Positions 18,289 to 26,111 of a DNA stretch of 64,000 nucleotides are shown one piece after another. How positions within the stretch are numbered: position 1 is the first letter of the stretch; each line of letters starts with the position of its first letter. The position numbers and the translations under genes were made by a program. The notes beneath the pieces are model-generated. The model was given only the letters and a program-made list of their open reading frames with translations. It had not been told where the DNA came from and made no database searches. This DNA is from a virus. The stretch is taken from positions 28,956 through 92,955 of the IMG/VR virus record IMGVR_UViG_3300009159_000049; one strand, given 5' to 3'.

Positions 18289-19014
18289 ATGTCCAAGCTT
18301 ATTGAAAGCCTTTTCAACAAAACAGCTAGTGAAGCTGTCGAGCTGCTATCTCAAAGGTATGCCGATGTTCAAAAGGTATCATATGAAAAAAGAGCAATAG
18401 ACAAAGACACTAGAAACGCTTTGATAGGCGCAGCTATAGGCGGCGGAGGAGGCGGTCTAGCGACTTTAGGACTAAACTACTTAAAAGGTAAAGATTTAAA
18501 CGCAAGCGACGCCTTGTACGGAGCAATGGCCGGAGCTATTCCAGGCGGAGCCTTAGGCTATTACGGTGGAGGCTCAATAGAGGATATGCTATCTAATAGT
18601 CCAGCTGCCTCTGCTGCAGCTACTGCTACTTCACCAGCACCTACTCCACCAACTACTACTTCACCCAATCCTGCAGTAGTCTCTGCAACTTTGGCTGCTA
18701 ATCAATCAAACCCTACAGCAGCTTCAGCGCCTACAGTAGCAGGAGCGCCTCCGCTGCGAGACCCAAACGACTACGGAATAACGCTTGATCAAGCAAACGC
18801 AATTGAAGGAGGGGCGTTAAATGCTGCGAAGGGCTTAGCTCTTACTCGTTACGCAATTAACCCAACTTTAAAAGCTATTAACCCTCACGGAGTACACTCC
18901 TCCAGAGCGCAAAAAGCTACCAAAGCCATGACTCTAGCCTCACTTATTGCGGCTTACACCGCTTTTGGTGCAAACGAGGGGTACCACATGAATGACCCTA
19001 AAAACCAACCCTAA
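18289..19014 (+). CDS. Unknown glycine-zipper protein
   Basis: The 241-aa product begins with KLIESLFNKTASEAVELL. A strongly Gly-rich hydrophobic stretch follows at about residues 44-100 (LIGAAIGGGGGGLATLGLNY; YGAMAGAIPGGALGYYGGGS). Next comes an Ala/Pro/Thr linker, probably disordered. The final part has a second weak hydrophobic segment (ALIAAYTAFGANEG-like, near ASLIAAYTAFGANE). It is preceded by AGGAGAC. This is the fifth protein of this design in the first 20 kb. A membrane-inserting virion role is an inference from composition. Confidence 0.6.
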   Translation: MSKLIESLFNKTASEAVELLSQRYADVQKVSYEKRAIDKDTRNALIGAAIGGGGGGLATLGLNYLKGKDLNASDALYGAMAGAIPGGALGYYGGGSIEDMLSNSPAASAAATATSPAPTPPTTTSPNPAVVSATLAANQSNPTAASAPTVAGAPPLRDPNDYGITLDQANAIEGGALNAAKGLALTRYAINPTLKAINPHGVHSSRAQKATKAMTLASLIAAYTAFGANEGYHMNDPKNQP

Positions 19015-19069
19015 TCCGTAAGTAAGTATTTAAAAACAAATAATACAACAATTTTGAGGATGCCTACTT

Positions 19070-20506
19070 ATGATGATCAAAATTATAGCTCCGAACTCTC
19101 AGGACTTCGGAGATTCAGTAAGCTCCCTAATTAAGGTATCCTCTAAAGGCTTAGTAGGATCAGACCTGTCATCGTTTATTAAGAGAGCTGGAGACGGCGC
19201 TGCCCATCTTCTAAAAGGAATAGACTTCAAGCCTGGTGAGCAACCTATACACATGATAGCTATAGGAGCTACAGAAGCTTACGGACCAAATAGAAACGGT
19301 GATGGTTTCAAAGAAGCCACATGCCGCAAGTACCATGACACGTTCGTAAAGCACGCTAGATGGTACAGAAACCATAAGAATAAAGACCCACAACAAAGCT
19401 ATGGCTTAGTTAAAGCTTCCATGTTCAATGACAAGATGAAGAGAGTCGAACTAATAGTTGCACTTAATTCAACTAAAGAAGCTGCAGAACGAAACAAAGG
19501 TCTAGTAGCTGACAAGGAAATGCAGAAGATTGCTTCTGGAGATGATAACTGGGGCGTCAGCATGGCGTGCCGAGTAGCTCATGACGTCTGTTCAGGCTGC
19601 GGTAACAAAGCTAGAAACAGAGACGAATACTGTACTGAAGACATGTGCAAGTACGGCGGCTGCCGAGGTAACCTTACCAAGGTTGCTTCAGACGGACACG
19701 TATTGCATGTAGATAACCCCAATCCAACTTGGTTCGATATTAGCGACGTTTATAGACCAGCAGACCGCATAGCTTGGGTAGTAGGTCATTATAAAGCAGC
19801 TTCAGGCGTGTATGTAGCTGGCGGAGCTGAACTAGCTGAACTTGCTGGCGTCGGCGCTCCAGTAGGAGTGCTAGGTGGAGACCTTTCTGCTGACATCACG
19901 AAAATGGTCGAAGCAGCTGTTAAGATGGCTGAGCTTGAAAAGTCTGCAAGTGCTTACAGCCCAGTGCTTCTAGCTACTATCAATGCTAGAGTTAGACCGT
20001 TACCGTTCTGGAAACAAGCAGCAATGGGCGGCTCCTTCCCTTGGTCAGCATGTGCTAAGCAGGGGATAATTATTTCTTTGGAAGACTGGTTGCTAGCTAA
20101 GGGGCATGACAAACTTGCCAGCGAAGTAAAGAAATACATGCCAGGAGTCTTCAGTAGGATCATTGGAGACGTCTCCACTATTGAAAAGCTTGCTGACAGG
20201 AACTCAGACCCTTCATTAAGTATTTCTACAGAAAAACAAAACATGGAAGCTTACAAGTGTGCAGCTGCCCACTCTGTTAGTAACAAGAGCCTAGAGAGCA
20301 GCGTACACATGGCTGTTATTTCAGGGTTTAGGCTTCCTAACATTATTAAGCAAATGGATAAAACAGCTGAAACATCAGATAAATATGAAGCATTAGCTAA
20401 AGCTTATGCAGTTCATCAGCTTCAGTGGATCAAGGCGGCATCAGCGAACGAAACGGCAGAACACAACTATCGAAGGGCTGTTCTTGCTTACAACGTCATC
20501 TGCTAA
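19070..20506 (+). CDS. Probable prohead maturation protease
   Basis: The 478-aa protein precedes the scaffold-like and capsid genes, the usual place of a prohead protease. Residues 72-80 read GPNRNGDGF, like the NxNG(D/R)xF/Y segment of HK97- and T4-type (assemblin-fold) prohead proteases. A histidine in YRNHKN (102) and a serine in WGVSMACRV (164) fit the expected catalytic His and Ser. Directly after the presumed Ser is a cysteine cluster (C174, C177, C188, C193, C198) in CSGCGNKARNRDEYC and DMCKYGGC, probably a metal-binding insert. The C-terminal 200 residues are helical and could be removed on activation. Family assignment rests on motif pattern and synteny. Confidence 0.65.
   Translation: MMIKIIAPNSQDFGDSVSSLIKVSSKGLVGSDLSSFIKRAGDGAAHLLKGIDFKPGEQPIHMIAIGATEAYGPNRNGDGFKEATCRKYHDTFVKHARWYRNHKNKDPQQSYGLVKASMFNDKMKRVELIVALNSTKEAAERNKGLVADKEMQKIASGDDNWGVSMACRVAHDVCSGCGNKARNRDEYCTEDMCKYGGCRGNLTKVASDGHVLHVDNPNPTWFDISDVYRPADRIAWVVGHYKAASGVYVAGGAELAELAGVGAPVGVLGGDLSADITKMVEAAVKMAELEKSASAYSPVLLATINARVRPLPFWKQAAMGGSFPWSACAKQGIIISLEDWLLAKGHDKLASEVKKYMPGVFSRIIGDVSTIEKLADRNSDPSLSISTEKQNMEAYKCAAAHSVSNKSLESSVHMAVISGFRLPNIIKQMDKTAETSDKYEALAKAYAVHQLQWIKAASANETAEHNYRRAVLAYNVIC
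20164..20177. repeat. Dispersed palindrome, copy 3
   Basis: TGGAGACGTCTCCA is a perfect 14-bp core; the next pair outward is mismatched (T at 20163, C at 20178). It lies inside the prohead protease gene and reads I-G-D-V-S-T with the same GGA GAC GTC TCC codons. Confidence 0.8.
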
Positions 20507-20521
20507 TTAATAAAAGATTGT

Positions 20522-20553
20522 AAAAAAGTGCAAATAAGCTATTGCACGTTTTT
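20522..20553 (+). terminator. Rho-independent terminator after the protease gene
   Basis: An A-run is followed by GTGCAA (20528-20533), an 8-base loop, TTGCAC (20542-20547) and GTTTTT. The flanking A and T runs can extend the stem. It lies just after the protease stop and could also work in the other direction. Confidence 0.65.
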
Positions 20554-20583
20554 GAAGTAGTGTACAGAATCAATAAAGACGTG

Positions 20584-20619
20584 AGAGTAACACTCTGGGA
20601 CGACTAAGGATAGTTGTCC
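20584..20619 (+). promoter_or_regulatory. Structured leader before the scaffold-like gene
   Basis: Two small hairpins sit in the leader between the terminator and the RBS: AGAGT-AAC-ACTCT (20584-20596) and GGACGACT-AAGGAT-AGTTGTCC (20598-20619, one G-U pair as RNA). The start codon follows at 20654 after AAAGGAG. They may shape expression of the head operon. I could not support a specific promoter sequence here. Confidence 0.45.
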
Positions 20620-20653
20620 TCAACACGTTGATGTATAAAGGAGTAAATTCACA

Positions 20654-21907
20654 ATGCCACAGCTATTTGACCAGCTTCGAGAGTTCCTTTCCGAAGTTGA
20701 AAACGAAAAGCAAGCTTCCGTAAAGAAGAGAGCAGCTGCCAACACCGAACCAGGCAGCCAAGGCGGCGCAACTAGTCATCCTAGCAAAGACGTAGAGGAT
20801 AGCACTCAGCCTGCCAGCGAAGGACAACGTTCGCAAGAAAACACATCTGATGTAAAGAAGACAATTTCTACCGGTGGAGTAGACTCCGCTAGTGATAACT
20901 CTCCTTCGCAAGAAGATCAACAACTCAATGTAGGCATCACCAGCACCTCTACTGGTGAAGACCCTTCTAACGAAGACAACTACAAGGGTGATAAAGAAGA
21001 TCCAGGCACAACTCACCCAGCTAAGGCTAGCGAAGGCGAGAAGTACAGCTCTATGAACTTCAGCGCACTCAGAGCTCTTACAGAAAAGAAGGCTAATGAC
21101 CTTCTTGCTGATATTGCAGCTCATCACAATAATAAGGAGGCAGAAAGTAAGATGCCCCCTTTTATTCTAGAAAAGATGAAGCAAAAGAAAAAAGACAATC
21201 CTTCCGATAAAAAAGAAGAAGAAACAAGCAAAGCTGCAGCAGCAGGAGAAGCAGCTGCTTCCTTGTCTAATGAGCAGCATGCTGAAATTGTTAAACAAGC
21301 CCAGGAAGCTGTTGCAGGCTCAATCGAATCTACCATCTTTGATGGCCTCGAAAAAGCAGCAATGGTTGGCAGCTACCTTACAGAGTTTGTAAAAGCTGCT
21401 GAAGGTGAAGCTGCTGGTCCTGAGCACGAGTCCGAAGAATCAGGCGAAGAAGAGGCTGCAGAAGAATCCGAAGGCGGAATGGATGTAGACCCTTCAATGA
21501 TGTCGCAAATGGCTGGAGAGGGCGCTGCACCAGAAGGTGGCGCCAGCCCTGACGACGCGGCTCAAGAACTTCTTATGGCTCTTCAAGAACAAGGCATCGA
21601 CCCCGCTGAGCTCCTTGCGATGATTCAAGGTGGCGGCGCTCCTGCTGAAGGTGGCGCTCCTCCAATGGATCCTGCTATGGCCGGTGGTGCTCCTCCTATG
21701 GACCCAGCGATGATGGGTGGTATGCCTCCTGAAGCTGCCAAAATGGCTTCTGCTAATAAGGCAGTCACAAAAGATCTAGTTAACTTGGTTAAGTATGCTC
21801 AGCACTACCGTAAAGCAGGTAAGTTCAAGTTTACGGAAGCTAAGACTGCTCAGCAAAGAAACTTGCGTGACCAAATTAAACTGTGTGTTCGTGACATAAT
21901 TGGATAA
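20654..21907 (+). CDS. Acidic scaffold-like head protein with APPMDPAM repeats
   Basis: The 417-aa protein has a Lys/Ala start (EKQASVKKRAAANTEPGSQ), a long polar, probably disordered Ser/Glu/Asp region, a helical segment, a strongly acidic patch near residues 255-275 (HESEESGEEEAAEESEGG) and two copies of GGAPPMDPAM. A basic C-terminal domain follows (LVNLVKYAQHYRKAGKFKF; RDQIKLCVRDIIG). Acidic, helical and low-complexity composition with a small basic C-terminal domain, placed between the protease and the capsid gene, is typical of scaffolding or prohead-core proteins. No family signature was recognised, so the assignment is by composition and position. Confidence 0.55.
   Translation: MPQLFDQLREFLSEVENEKQASVKKRAAANTEPGSQGGATSHPSKDVEDSTQPASEGQRSQENTSDVKKTISTGGVDSASDNSPSQEDQQLNVGITSTSTGEDPSNEDNYKGDKEDPGTTHPAKASEGEKYSSMNFSALRALTEKKANDLLADIAAHHNNKEAESKMPPFILEKMKQKKKDNPSDKKEEETSKAAAAGEAAASLSNEQHAEIVKQAQEAVAGSIESTIFDGLEKAAMVGSYLTEFVKAAEGEAAGPEHESEESGEEEAAEESEGGMDVDPSMMSQMAGEGAAPEGGASPDDAAQELLMALQEQGIDPAELLAMIQGGGAPAEGGAPPMDPAMAGGAPPMDPAMMGGMPPEAAKMASANKAVTKDLVNLVKYAQHYRKAGKFKFTEAKTAQQRNLRDQIKLCVRDIIG
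21650..21730 (+). repeat. Second APPMDPAM-coding repeat
   Basis: It contains two full units and a partial unit of the same nucleotide repeat as at 9897-10115, in frame within the scaffold-like gene. Shared strings such as GCTCCTCCAATGGATCCTGC suggest the cassette was copied between the two genes or spread by recombination. Confidence 0.7.
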
Positions 21908-21924
21908 TATTGGAGATAACTTTA

Positions 21925-22311
21925 ATGTCTAACTTTGTAGAAAAAACAGTTGATTACATTCAATGTGTAGAAGCCGCTCTAGACGTTGCTGAAAAGCGAC
22001 TTAACGAAAAGCGAGCAGCTGATGACCGTATTAACGACCTTTTACCTAAGGCTGTTGATGCTCTTATTCAATTTGAAAGAATTGATCCAGCTGATCGTGA
22101 GAAGGCTGCATCAGCTTTAACGAATCATGCTAAGGCCCTTGAGATCCTCATTAAGGCCGCCGACGTTAACCGCACTGTTAAGCCAAAAGCTTTGGGTAAA
22201 ACCGAAAAGCAAGCTAGCAGTTATGATTCTCTTAATGATCCTTATGTGGGACGACGGACTACTTCTGAGCGTGAGTCTGATCGTCGTTTTCGCCAGCACT
22301 TAGGTCTCTAA
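21925..22311 (+). CDS. Unknown small helical head-operon protein
   Basis: The ATG at 21925, after TTGGAG, gives 128 aa. The protein is helical and charged: FVEKTVDYIQCVEAALDVAE, EKRLNEKRAADDRINDLL, then REKAASALTNHAKALEILIK. It ends in a polar, basic segment (RRTTSERESDRRFRQHL). No family is recognised. It sits between the scaffold-like and decoration genes and may be a small scaffold or capsid-interacting protein. Confidence 0.55.
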   Translation: MSNFVEKTVDYIQCVEAALDVAEKRLNEKRAADDRINDLLPKAVDALIQFERIDPADREKAASALTNHAKALEILIKAADVNRTVKPKALGKTEKQASSYDSLNDPYVGRRTTSERESDRRFRQHLGL

Positions 22312-22356
22312 GTACTGGTTTATTTAACTCGCGCTCCTCAGGTCGGTAGCCTTAAC

Positions 22357-22370
22357 AGACACGGAGGTCT
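22357..22370 (+). promoter_or_regulatory. RBS displayed in a hairpin loop
   Basis: AGAC-ACGGAG-GTCT places the GGAG of the ribosome-binding site in a six-base loop, with ATG at 22376. The same design occurs at 29024 and 56959 with different stem sequences. Confidence 0.45.
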
Positions 22371-22375
22371 ATATA

Positions 22376-22948
22376 ATGGCAACGCCACGTCAGATGTTTG
22401 ACCACACTCTTGATGCGATCAAGGGTTGGTTTCATATGGCAGCTCTGGACTACACGGCCAAGCTGTCAAGTAATGTAACTGTAACGACTGTGTACGCTGG
22501 AAGATGCGTTCATCTTAATGCAACAGGCGAGTTTGAACTCGGCTGTACCGGCAGTCAGATGCCGATCTTCATTCTTCAAAACAGCGATGACAACGATGTC
22601 TCTAACACTGGTGGAACCACTTGGTACCCTATCGGGCCAACAGGTGTTATCACTGGTTTAGTAGCTAAAGGCTCTTATGAGCTTGAGACTACTGAGTTTG
22701 ATACAGCTCGTACCTATGCTCCTAATGATTTTCTTCGATGCAAGAGCAGCTCTAACAGCAGCACTGATGGTGGTCTTTTGACTAACGCTAGTGTTGTTAC
22801 CTTAGAAAACTCTTCGGCTCTTAGCAGCAGTACTAATCCTACCGCTGTAGTAGGTGTTGTTTCTCGAGGCGTTCGTAAACGCCAGTCAGATCGCAATAAC
22901 GTATTAGCGTTCTGGCCCACCTACAAACCAGGCAAAACCGGCTACTAA
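22376..22948 (+). CDS. Probable capsid decoration / head-stabilising protein
   Basis: The 190-aa protein lies directly upstream of the major capsid gene. After a short helix it is beta-rich with many Gly, Ser and Thr turns (NVTVTTVYAGRCVHLNATGE; GPTGVITGLVAKGSYELETT). The segment VVGVVSRGVRKRQSDRNNVL precedes the end. Short beta-rich proteins in this position are usually decoration proteins that bind the capsid surface. There is no sequence signature to prove it, so the assignment rests on position, size and fold type. Confidence 0.55.
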   Translation: MATPRQMFDHTLDAIKGWFHMAALDYTAKLSSNVTVTTVYAGRCVHLNATGEFELGCTGSQMPIFILQNSDDNDVSNTGGTTWYPIGPTGVITGLVAKGSYELETTEFDTARTYAPNDFLRCKSSSNSSTDGGLLTNASVVTLENSSALSSSTNPTAVVGVVSRGVRKRQSDRNNVLAFWPTYKPGKTGY

Positions 22949-22965
22949 ACAGGAGGATAGTTACC

Positions 22966-23895
22966 ATGGCTTACGATAATGAAACTAAGCTGACGAACGA
23001 AACGTTCCTTAGCTACCTTGAAACTCCTGGAATGGAAAAGCGAGCACTCGATGCAGTGGTCGACTACACCAGGTACAGGATGCGTGAAGAAGGCTTCTAC
23101 CGAAGAATTCTTCCACCAGTACAGGTCAGCAATGACGACCTTGATCAACAAGTCGACACTGATAAGCCTGTAAAGATTATTGAACGTGAACCTGATTCTC
23201 CAGCAGCAATCTCGATTCCTTTCAATACTCTTCCTATGAACCTTTATGTTCGTGGACAGAAATACCGAGTAACCTTTGACCGTATCGTGACCCCACGATT
23301 CACAAAGGACGTAGATGAACTTCGTACTTACCGCATGGATATCAGGCAGATCCTCTCGGATAATGCCATTAAGGATATGTTAGCGGAAGAAGATCGTAAA
23401 TTCATTGCTGCTTGTAATGCTGCCATGGGCGGAGCTGCAGATACTACTGTAACTCAGTCAGGCTTAGTGCAGTGGGAAACCATCTACGGTGGTATCACCC
23501 GCGACACCTTGCAAGACTCTTTCAAGATTCTTCCAAGAACTATCAGTCGACTTGAAGTAGGTACCTGCTTGGTCAACAACCTTACCATTCGCGAACTGAT
23601 GAAATTCGGTCGTGAGGAAATGGGTGGTGACTTCAGTCAGGACGTATTCAAAAACGGCTGGTCGGAACAGAACTTCATGAATGCTCGTTGGATCATCTCC
23701 ATCAAGCAGGACTTGGTTCCTACTGACAGCGTGTTTATGTTCGCTGATCCTAAGTTCCTGGGCAAGTCGTTCATTCTTGAAGATACAACTCTTTATGTGG
23801 ACCGAAAGGCCTACATGTTAGAATTCTTTGCCTATGAAACTCTTGGTGGTGCCATCGGCAATACCAACGCAGTTGCCCGTGTTGACTTTGCGTAA
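22966..23895 (+). CDS. Major capsid protein (HK97 fold)
   Basis: The 309-aa protein has the pattern of an HK97-type major capsid protein. An N-terminal helix (GMEKRALDAVVDYTRYRMRE) leads into a beta-rich core with ISIPFNTLPMNLYVRGQKY. A spine-helix region (ELRTYRMDIRQILSDNAIKD) is followed by NNLTIRELMKFGREEMGGDF, FMNARWIISIKQDLVP, DSVFMFADPKFLGKSFIL and a closing LGGAIGNTNAVARVDFA. It begins after AGGAGGA and is followed at once by a strong terminator, as expected for a very highly expressed gene. No separate delta domain is obvious in front of the fold, so it may be made near its mature length or trimmed only slightly. Confidence 0.85.
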   Translation: MAYDNETKLTNETFLSYLETPGMEKRALDAVVDYTRYRMREEGFYRRILPPVQVSNDDLDQQVDTDKPVKIIEREPDSPAAISIPFNTLPMNLYVRGQKYRVTFDRIVTPRFTKDVDELRTYRMDIRQILSDNAIKDMLAEEDRKFIAACNAAMGGAADTTVTQSGLVQWETIYGGITRDTLQDSFKILPRTISRLEVGTCLVNNLTIRELMKFGREEMGGDFSQDVFKNGWSEQNFMNARWIISIKQDLVPTDSVFMFADPKFLGKSFILEDTTLYVDRKAYMLEFFAYETLGGAIGNTNAVARVDFA

Positions 23896-23902
23896 TTGTT
23901 CT

Positions 23903-23928
23903 GGGGCTGCTTAACGGCAGCCCCTTTT
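23903..23928 (+). terminator. Strong terminator after the capsid gene
   Basis: GGGGCTGC (23903-23910), a six-base loop and GCAGCCCC (23917-23924) followed by TTTT form a perfect 8-bp GC-rich stem. Confidence 0.9.
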
Positions 23929-23951
23929 AAATTTAGGTTTGGAGAGTGACA

Positions 23952-24344
23952 ATGTCTAATCTTACAAATGAAGAACTCAACCAAGCTCAAACAGCTCACG
24001 CTACATTAGTTCGTGAGGTGTTTATCCCTGTGTTCCTTGAAAAGTTGGCTAACGACTTTAACATTGTTCCACAGAACGATGAAGAAGTTTCCAGTCTTCT
24101 TGAAATGGCCGCAAGGCTTGGCGAAGCTAGCGCTCAACAGAGCGTTAAAAGTGCTTCCAACCAAACTAATCTGCTTAAGCTAGCTAATAACCAGCTTAAT
24201 GGTTTGGTAACAGGAACTAATAATAACAATAACGGCATTAGCTCTGCTGTAAAGCAAGCATCTTATGAACTAGCTGCAAGGCCTGATCTAGTAGATGCAG
24301 TGCTTACCTATCACGGAGCAATTGCTAAACAGATCTCTGCTTAA
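23952..24344 (+). CDS. Unknown small head-region protein
   Basis: The ATG at 23952, after TTGGAGAG, gives 130 aa. The protein is helical (LVREVFIPVFLEKLANDF; EVSSLLEMAARLGEASAQ) with an Asn-rich linker (GTNNNNNGI) and a helical end (LVDAVLTYHGAIAKQISA). No family is recognised. Lying between two terminators, together with the next small gene, it forms a mini-unit read through from the capsid transcript. Confidence 0.55.
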   Translation: MSNLTNEELNQAQTAHATLVREVFIPVFLEKLANDFNIVPQNDEEVSSLLEMAARLGEASAQQSVKSASNQTNLLKLANNQLNGLVTGTNNNNNGISSAVKQASYELAARPDLVDAVLTYHGAIAKQISA

Positions 24345-24367
24345 TAATAGTAATCTAGGAGGTTACA

Positions 24368-24700
24368 ATGGCTGACTCTACTTGCTTAGAAACTAAGGTA
24401 AGAAACATGTCTGGAAAGACCGCTGTCTTTGGCTTTCTTCCTCCTCATGGGAAGAGGCTGGTAGCCGGCGATGAGTATACCTTCTTCGGATCTCCGACTG
24501 GGCTTCTTCAGGCAATCACTTCCAAAAGGAAGAGAGAAGCCTTTATTACTGCAGTCAAGTCAGGAGACATTGTTGTTGTAAGCACTCCTTCTCCTCTTTT
24601 TTACGACGAAACACTTGACGTAACTAAGACGATTAAAGTAGCTAACAATGTTATAAGCACTGCTAATCCTTGCGGTATAGCTTACTCAAGCTCCATTTAA
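24368..24700 (+). CDS. Unknown small structural protein
   Basis: The 110-aa, beta-rich protein contains VRNMSGKTAVFGFLPPHGKR and LVAGDEYTFFGSPTGLLQAI. This resembles small head or tail-joining proteins of other large phages in composition only. AGGAGG precedes its ATG. A strong terminator follows directly, closing the head operon. Confidence 0.55.
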   Translation: MADSTCLETKVRNMSGKTAVFGFLPPHGKRLVAGDEYTFFGSPTGLLQAITSKRKREAFITAVKSGDIVVVSTPSPLFYDETLDVTKTIKVANNVISTANPCGIAYSSSI

Positions 24701-24720
24701 TTGTATTAATAAAAAAACTA

Positions 24721-24749
24721 AAGCCCTGGATTAGTCCAGGGCTTTTTTT
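24721..24749 (+). terminator. Strong terminator closing the head operon
   Basis: AAGCCCTGGA (24721-24730), a TTAG loop and TCCAGGGCTT (24735-24744) running into seven T bases form a perfect 10-bp stem. Confidence 0.92.
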
Positions 24750-24834
24750 ATTTAATACCACTGGAAATTGAATTCAATACTCGCTATTCTATGGGCGTGG
24801 CTGTAACCCATTACGAATAAGAAAGAAGGACTTT

Positions 24835-26094
24835 GTGATCAAGTTTAGCATATTTACACCAACTAACGACCCGACTTGGCTACACGAATGTTATGAAAGC
24901 TTGAAGAAACAGACCCATACAGAGTGGGAATGGATTATAGTACCGAACGGATCTCCTGCTCCAGTAATACCAACAGACATATTTAATGACCCCAAAGTAA
25001 TTATAAGACCTAGTGCTGAAAGCAAAATAGGAGCTCTTAAGAACTTTGCTTGCTCACAAGCCACAGGCGACATCTACGTAGAACTAGACCATGACGACTT
25101 CTTGGTTCCTTGGGCTTTACAGAGGCTGGCTGAGGAACATGAGAAGCAGGGTCCAGCCTTCCATTACTCTGACTTTGCTAGCTTCTTTCCAAATGGATCT
25201 GCAGAGATCTATAACAACATGTACGGTTGGAAGACCTACGACTTTGAATATGACGGTGCAAAATACGTAGCCCATAAATGCTTTCCACATACTCCAAGCA
25301 CAATAGGCCAGATCTACTACGCTCCTAACCACGTAAGGGCATGGCACAGAGATGTATACTACGCAGCTGGAGGCCACGACGCCAGCATGGATGTAGGAGA
25401 CGATCATGACCTAGTGTGCAGAACTTACATGTCAGGGTCTAAGTTTATCTACCACGAAGACTGCTTGTACCTGTATAGAAGGGTATTAGACCCAAAGAAG
25501 TCTAACTCTTTTATAAAGAAGGGTCCAGACATAGCACGTATTCAGAACAACACTTACAACAGATACTTGCATAAGCTGTGCGGTGAGTGGTGCAGAAGAG
25601 AAAATCTAGAGATGATAGACTTAGGTGGTGGCTTCAACTCACCTAAGAACTTTAAGAGCTTAGACGTAAAGAACGCTCATATCATTCATAGAGTAGGTGA
25701 GTCTCCTCTTCCATTTGCTGATAACTCTGTCGGCATTCTTAGAGCATTCGATTTCTTTGAGCACTTGCCTAGAGATAAGTTTGTCTGGTGTATGAACGAC
25801 TTTTACAGAGTTCTTGCTCCAGGCGGCTTCATTATATCTGGAACTCCTAGCTCTGATGGTAGAGGGGCTTACCAAGATCCCACTCACATTAACTATATCA
25901 ATCAGAACTCTTTTTGGTACTATACTGATAGGAACTACTCCAAGTATGTGCCTGAGATAACCTGTAGATTTCAAGCAGCAAGGATATGGACAGAGGCACC
26001 CTCGGAGTTCCACAAGAACAACAATATCCTATATGTTTACGCTGACTTATGCGCTTTGAAAGGACAACACCAGCCAGGCGTATGTAAAATATAG
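24835..26094 (+). CDS. Glycosyltransferase family 2 - SAM methyltransferase fusion
   Basis: The 419-aa protein starts at GTG after AGAAGGA. Residues 1-230 are a GT-A fold glycosyltransferase: FSIFTPTNDP at the start, ESLKKQTHTEWEWIIVPNGS, and a DxD-type metal site DHDD at 85-88. Residues about 255-400 are a class I methyltransferase: IDLGGGFN (SAM-binding loop, from about 261), SLPFADNSVG-type acidic loop (SPLPFADNSVGILRAFDFFE) and FYRVLAPGGFIISGTP. It sits alone between a strong terminator and the neck genes. It may modify a phage surface sugar, a virion protein or a host glycan. The substrate cannot be read from the sequence. Confidence 0.88.
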   Translation: MIKFSIFTPTNDPTWLHECYESLKKQTHTEWEWIIVPNGSPAPVIPTDIFNDPKVIIRPSAESKIGALKNFACSQATGDIYVELDHDDFLVPWALQRLAEEHEKQGPAFHYSDFASFFPNGSAEIYNNMYGWKTYDFEYDGAKYVAHKCFPHTPSTIGQIYYAPNHVRAWHRDVYYAAGGHDASMDVGDDHDLVCRTYMSGSKFIYHEDCLYLYRRVLDPKKSNSFIKKGPDIARIQNNTYNRYLHKLCGEWCRRENLEMIDLGGGFNSPKNFKSLDVKNAHIIHRVGESPLPFADNSVGILRAFDFFEHLPRDKFVWCMNDFYRVLAPGGFIISGTPSSDGRGAYQDPTHINYINQNSFWYYTDRNYSKYVPEITCRFQAARIWTEAPSEFHKNNNILYVYADLCALKGQHQPGVCKI

Positions 26095-26111
26095 GGCATT
26101 TGGAGGATGAC

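Noticed and set aside
24750-24834. A sigma-70 type promoter before the glycosyltransferase gene.
   Set aside because: TTGAAT and TATTCT are present but the spacing is too short. Phage promoters for its own polymerase are unknown, so no call was made.
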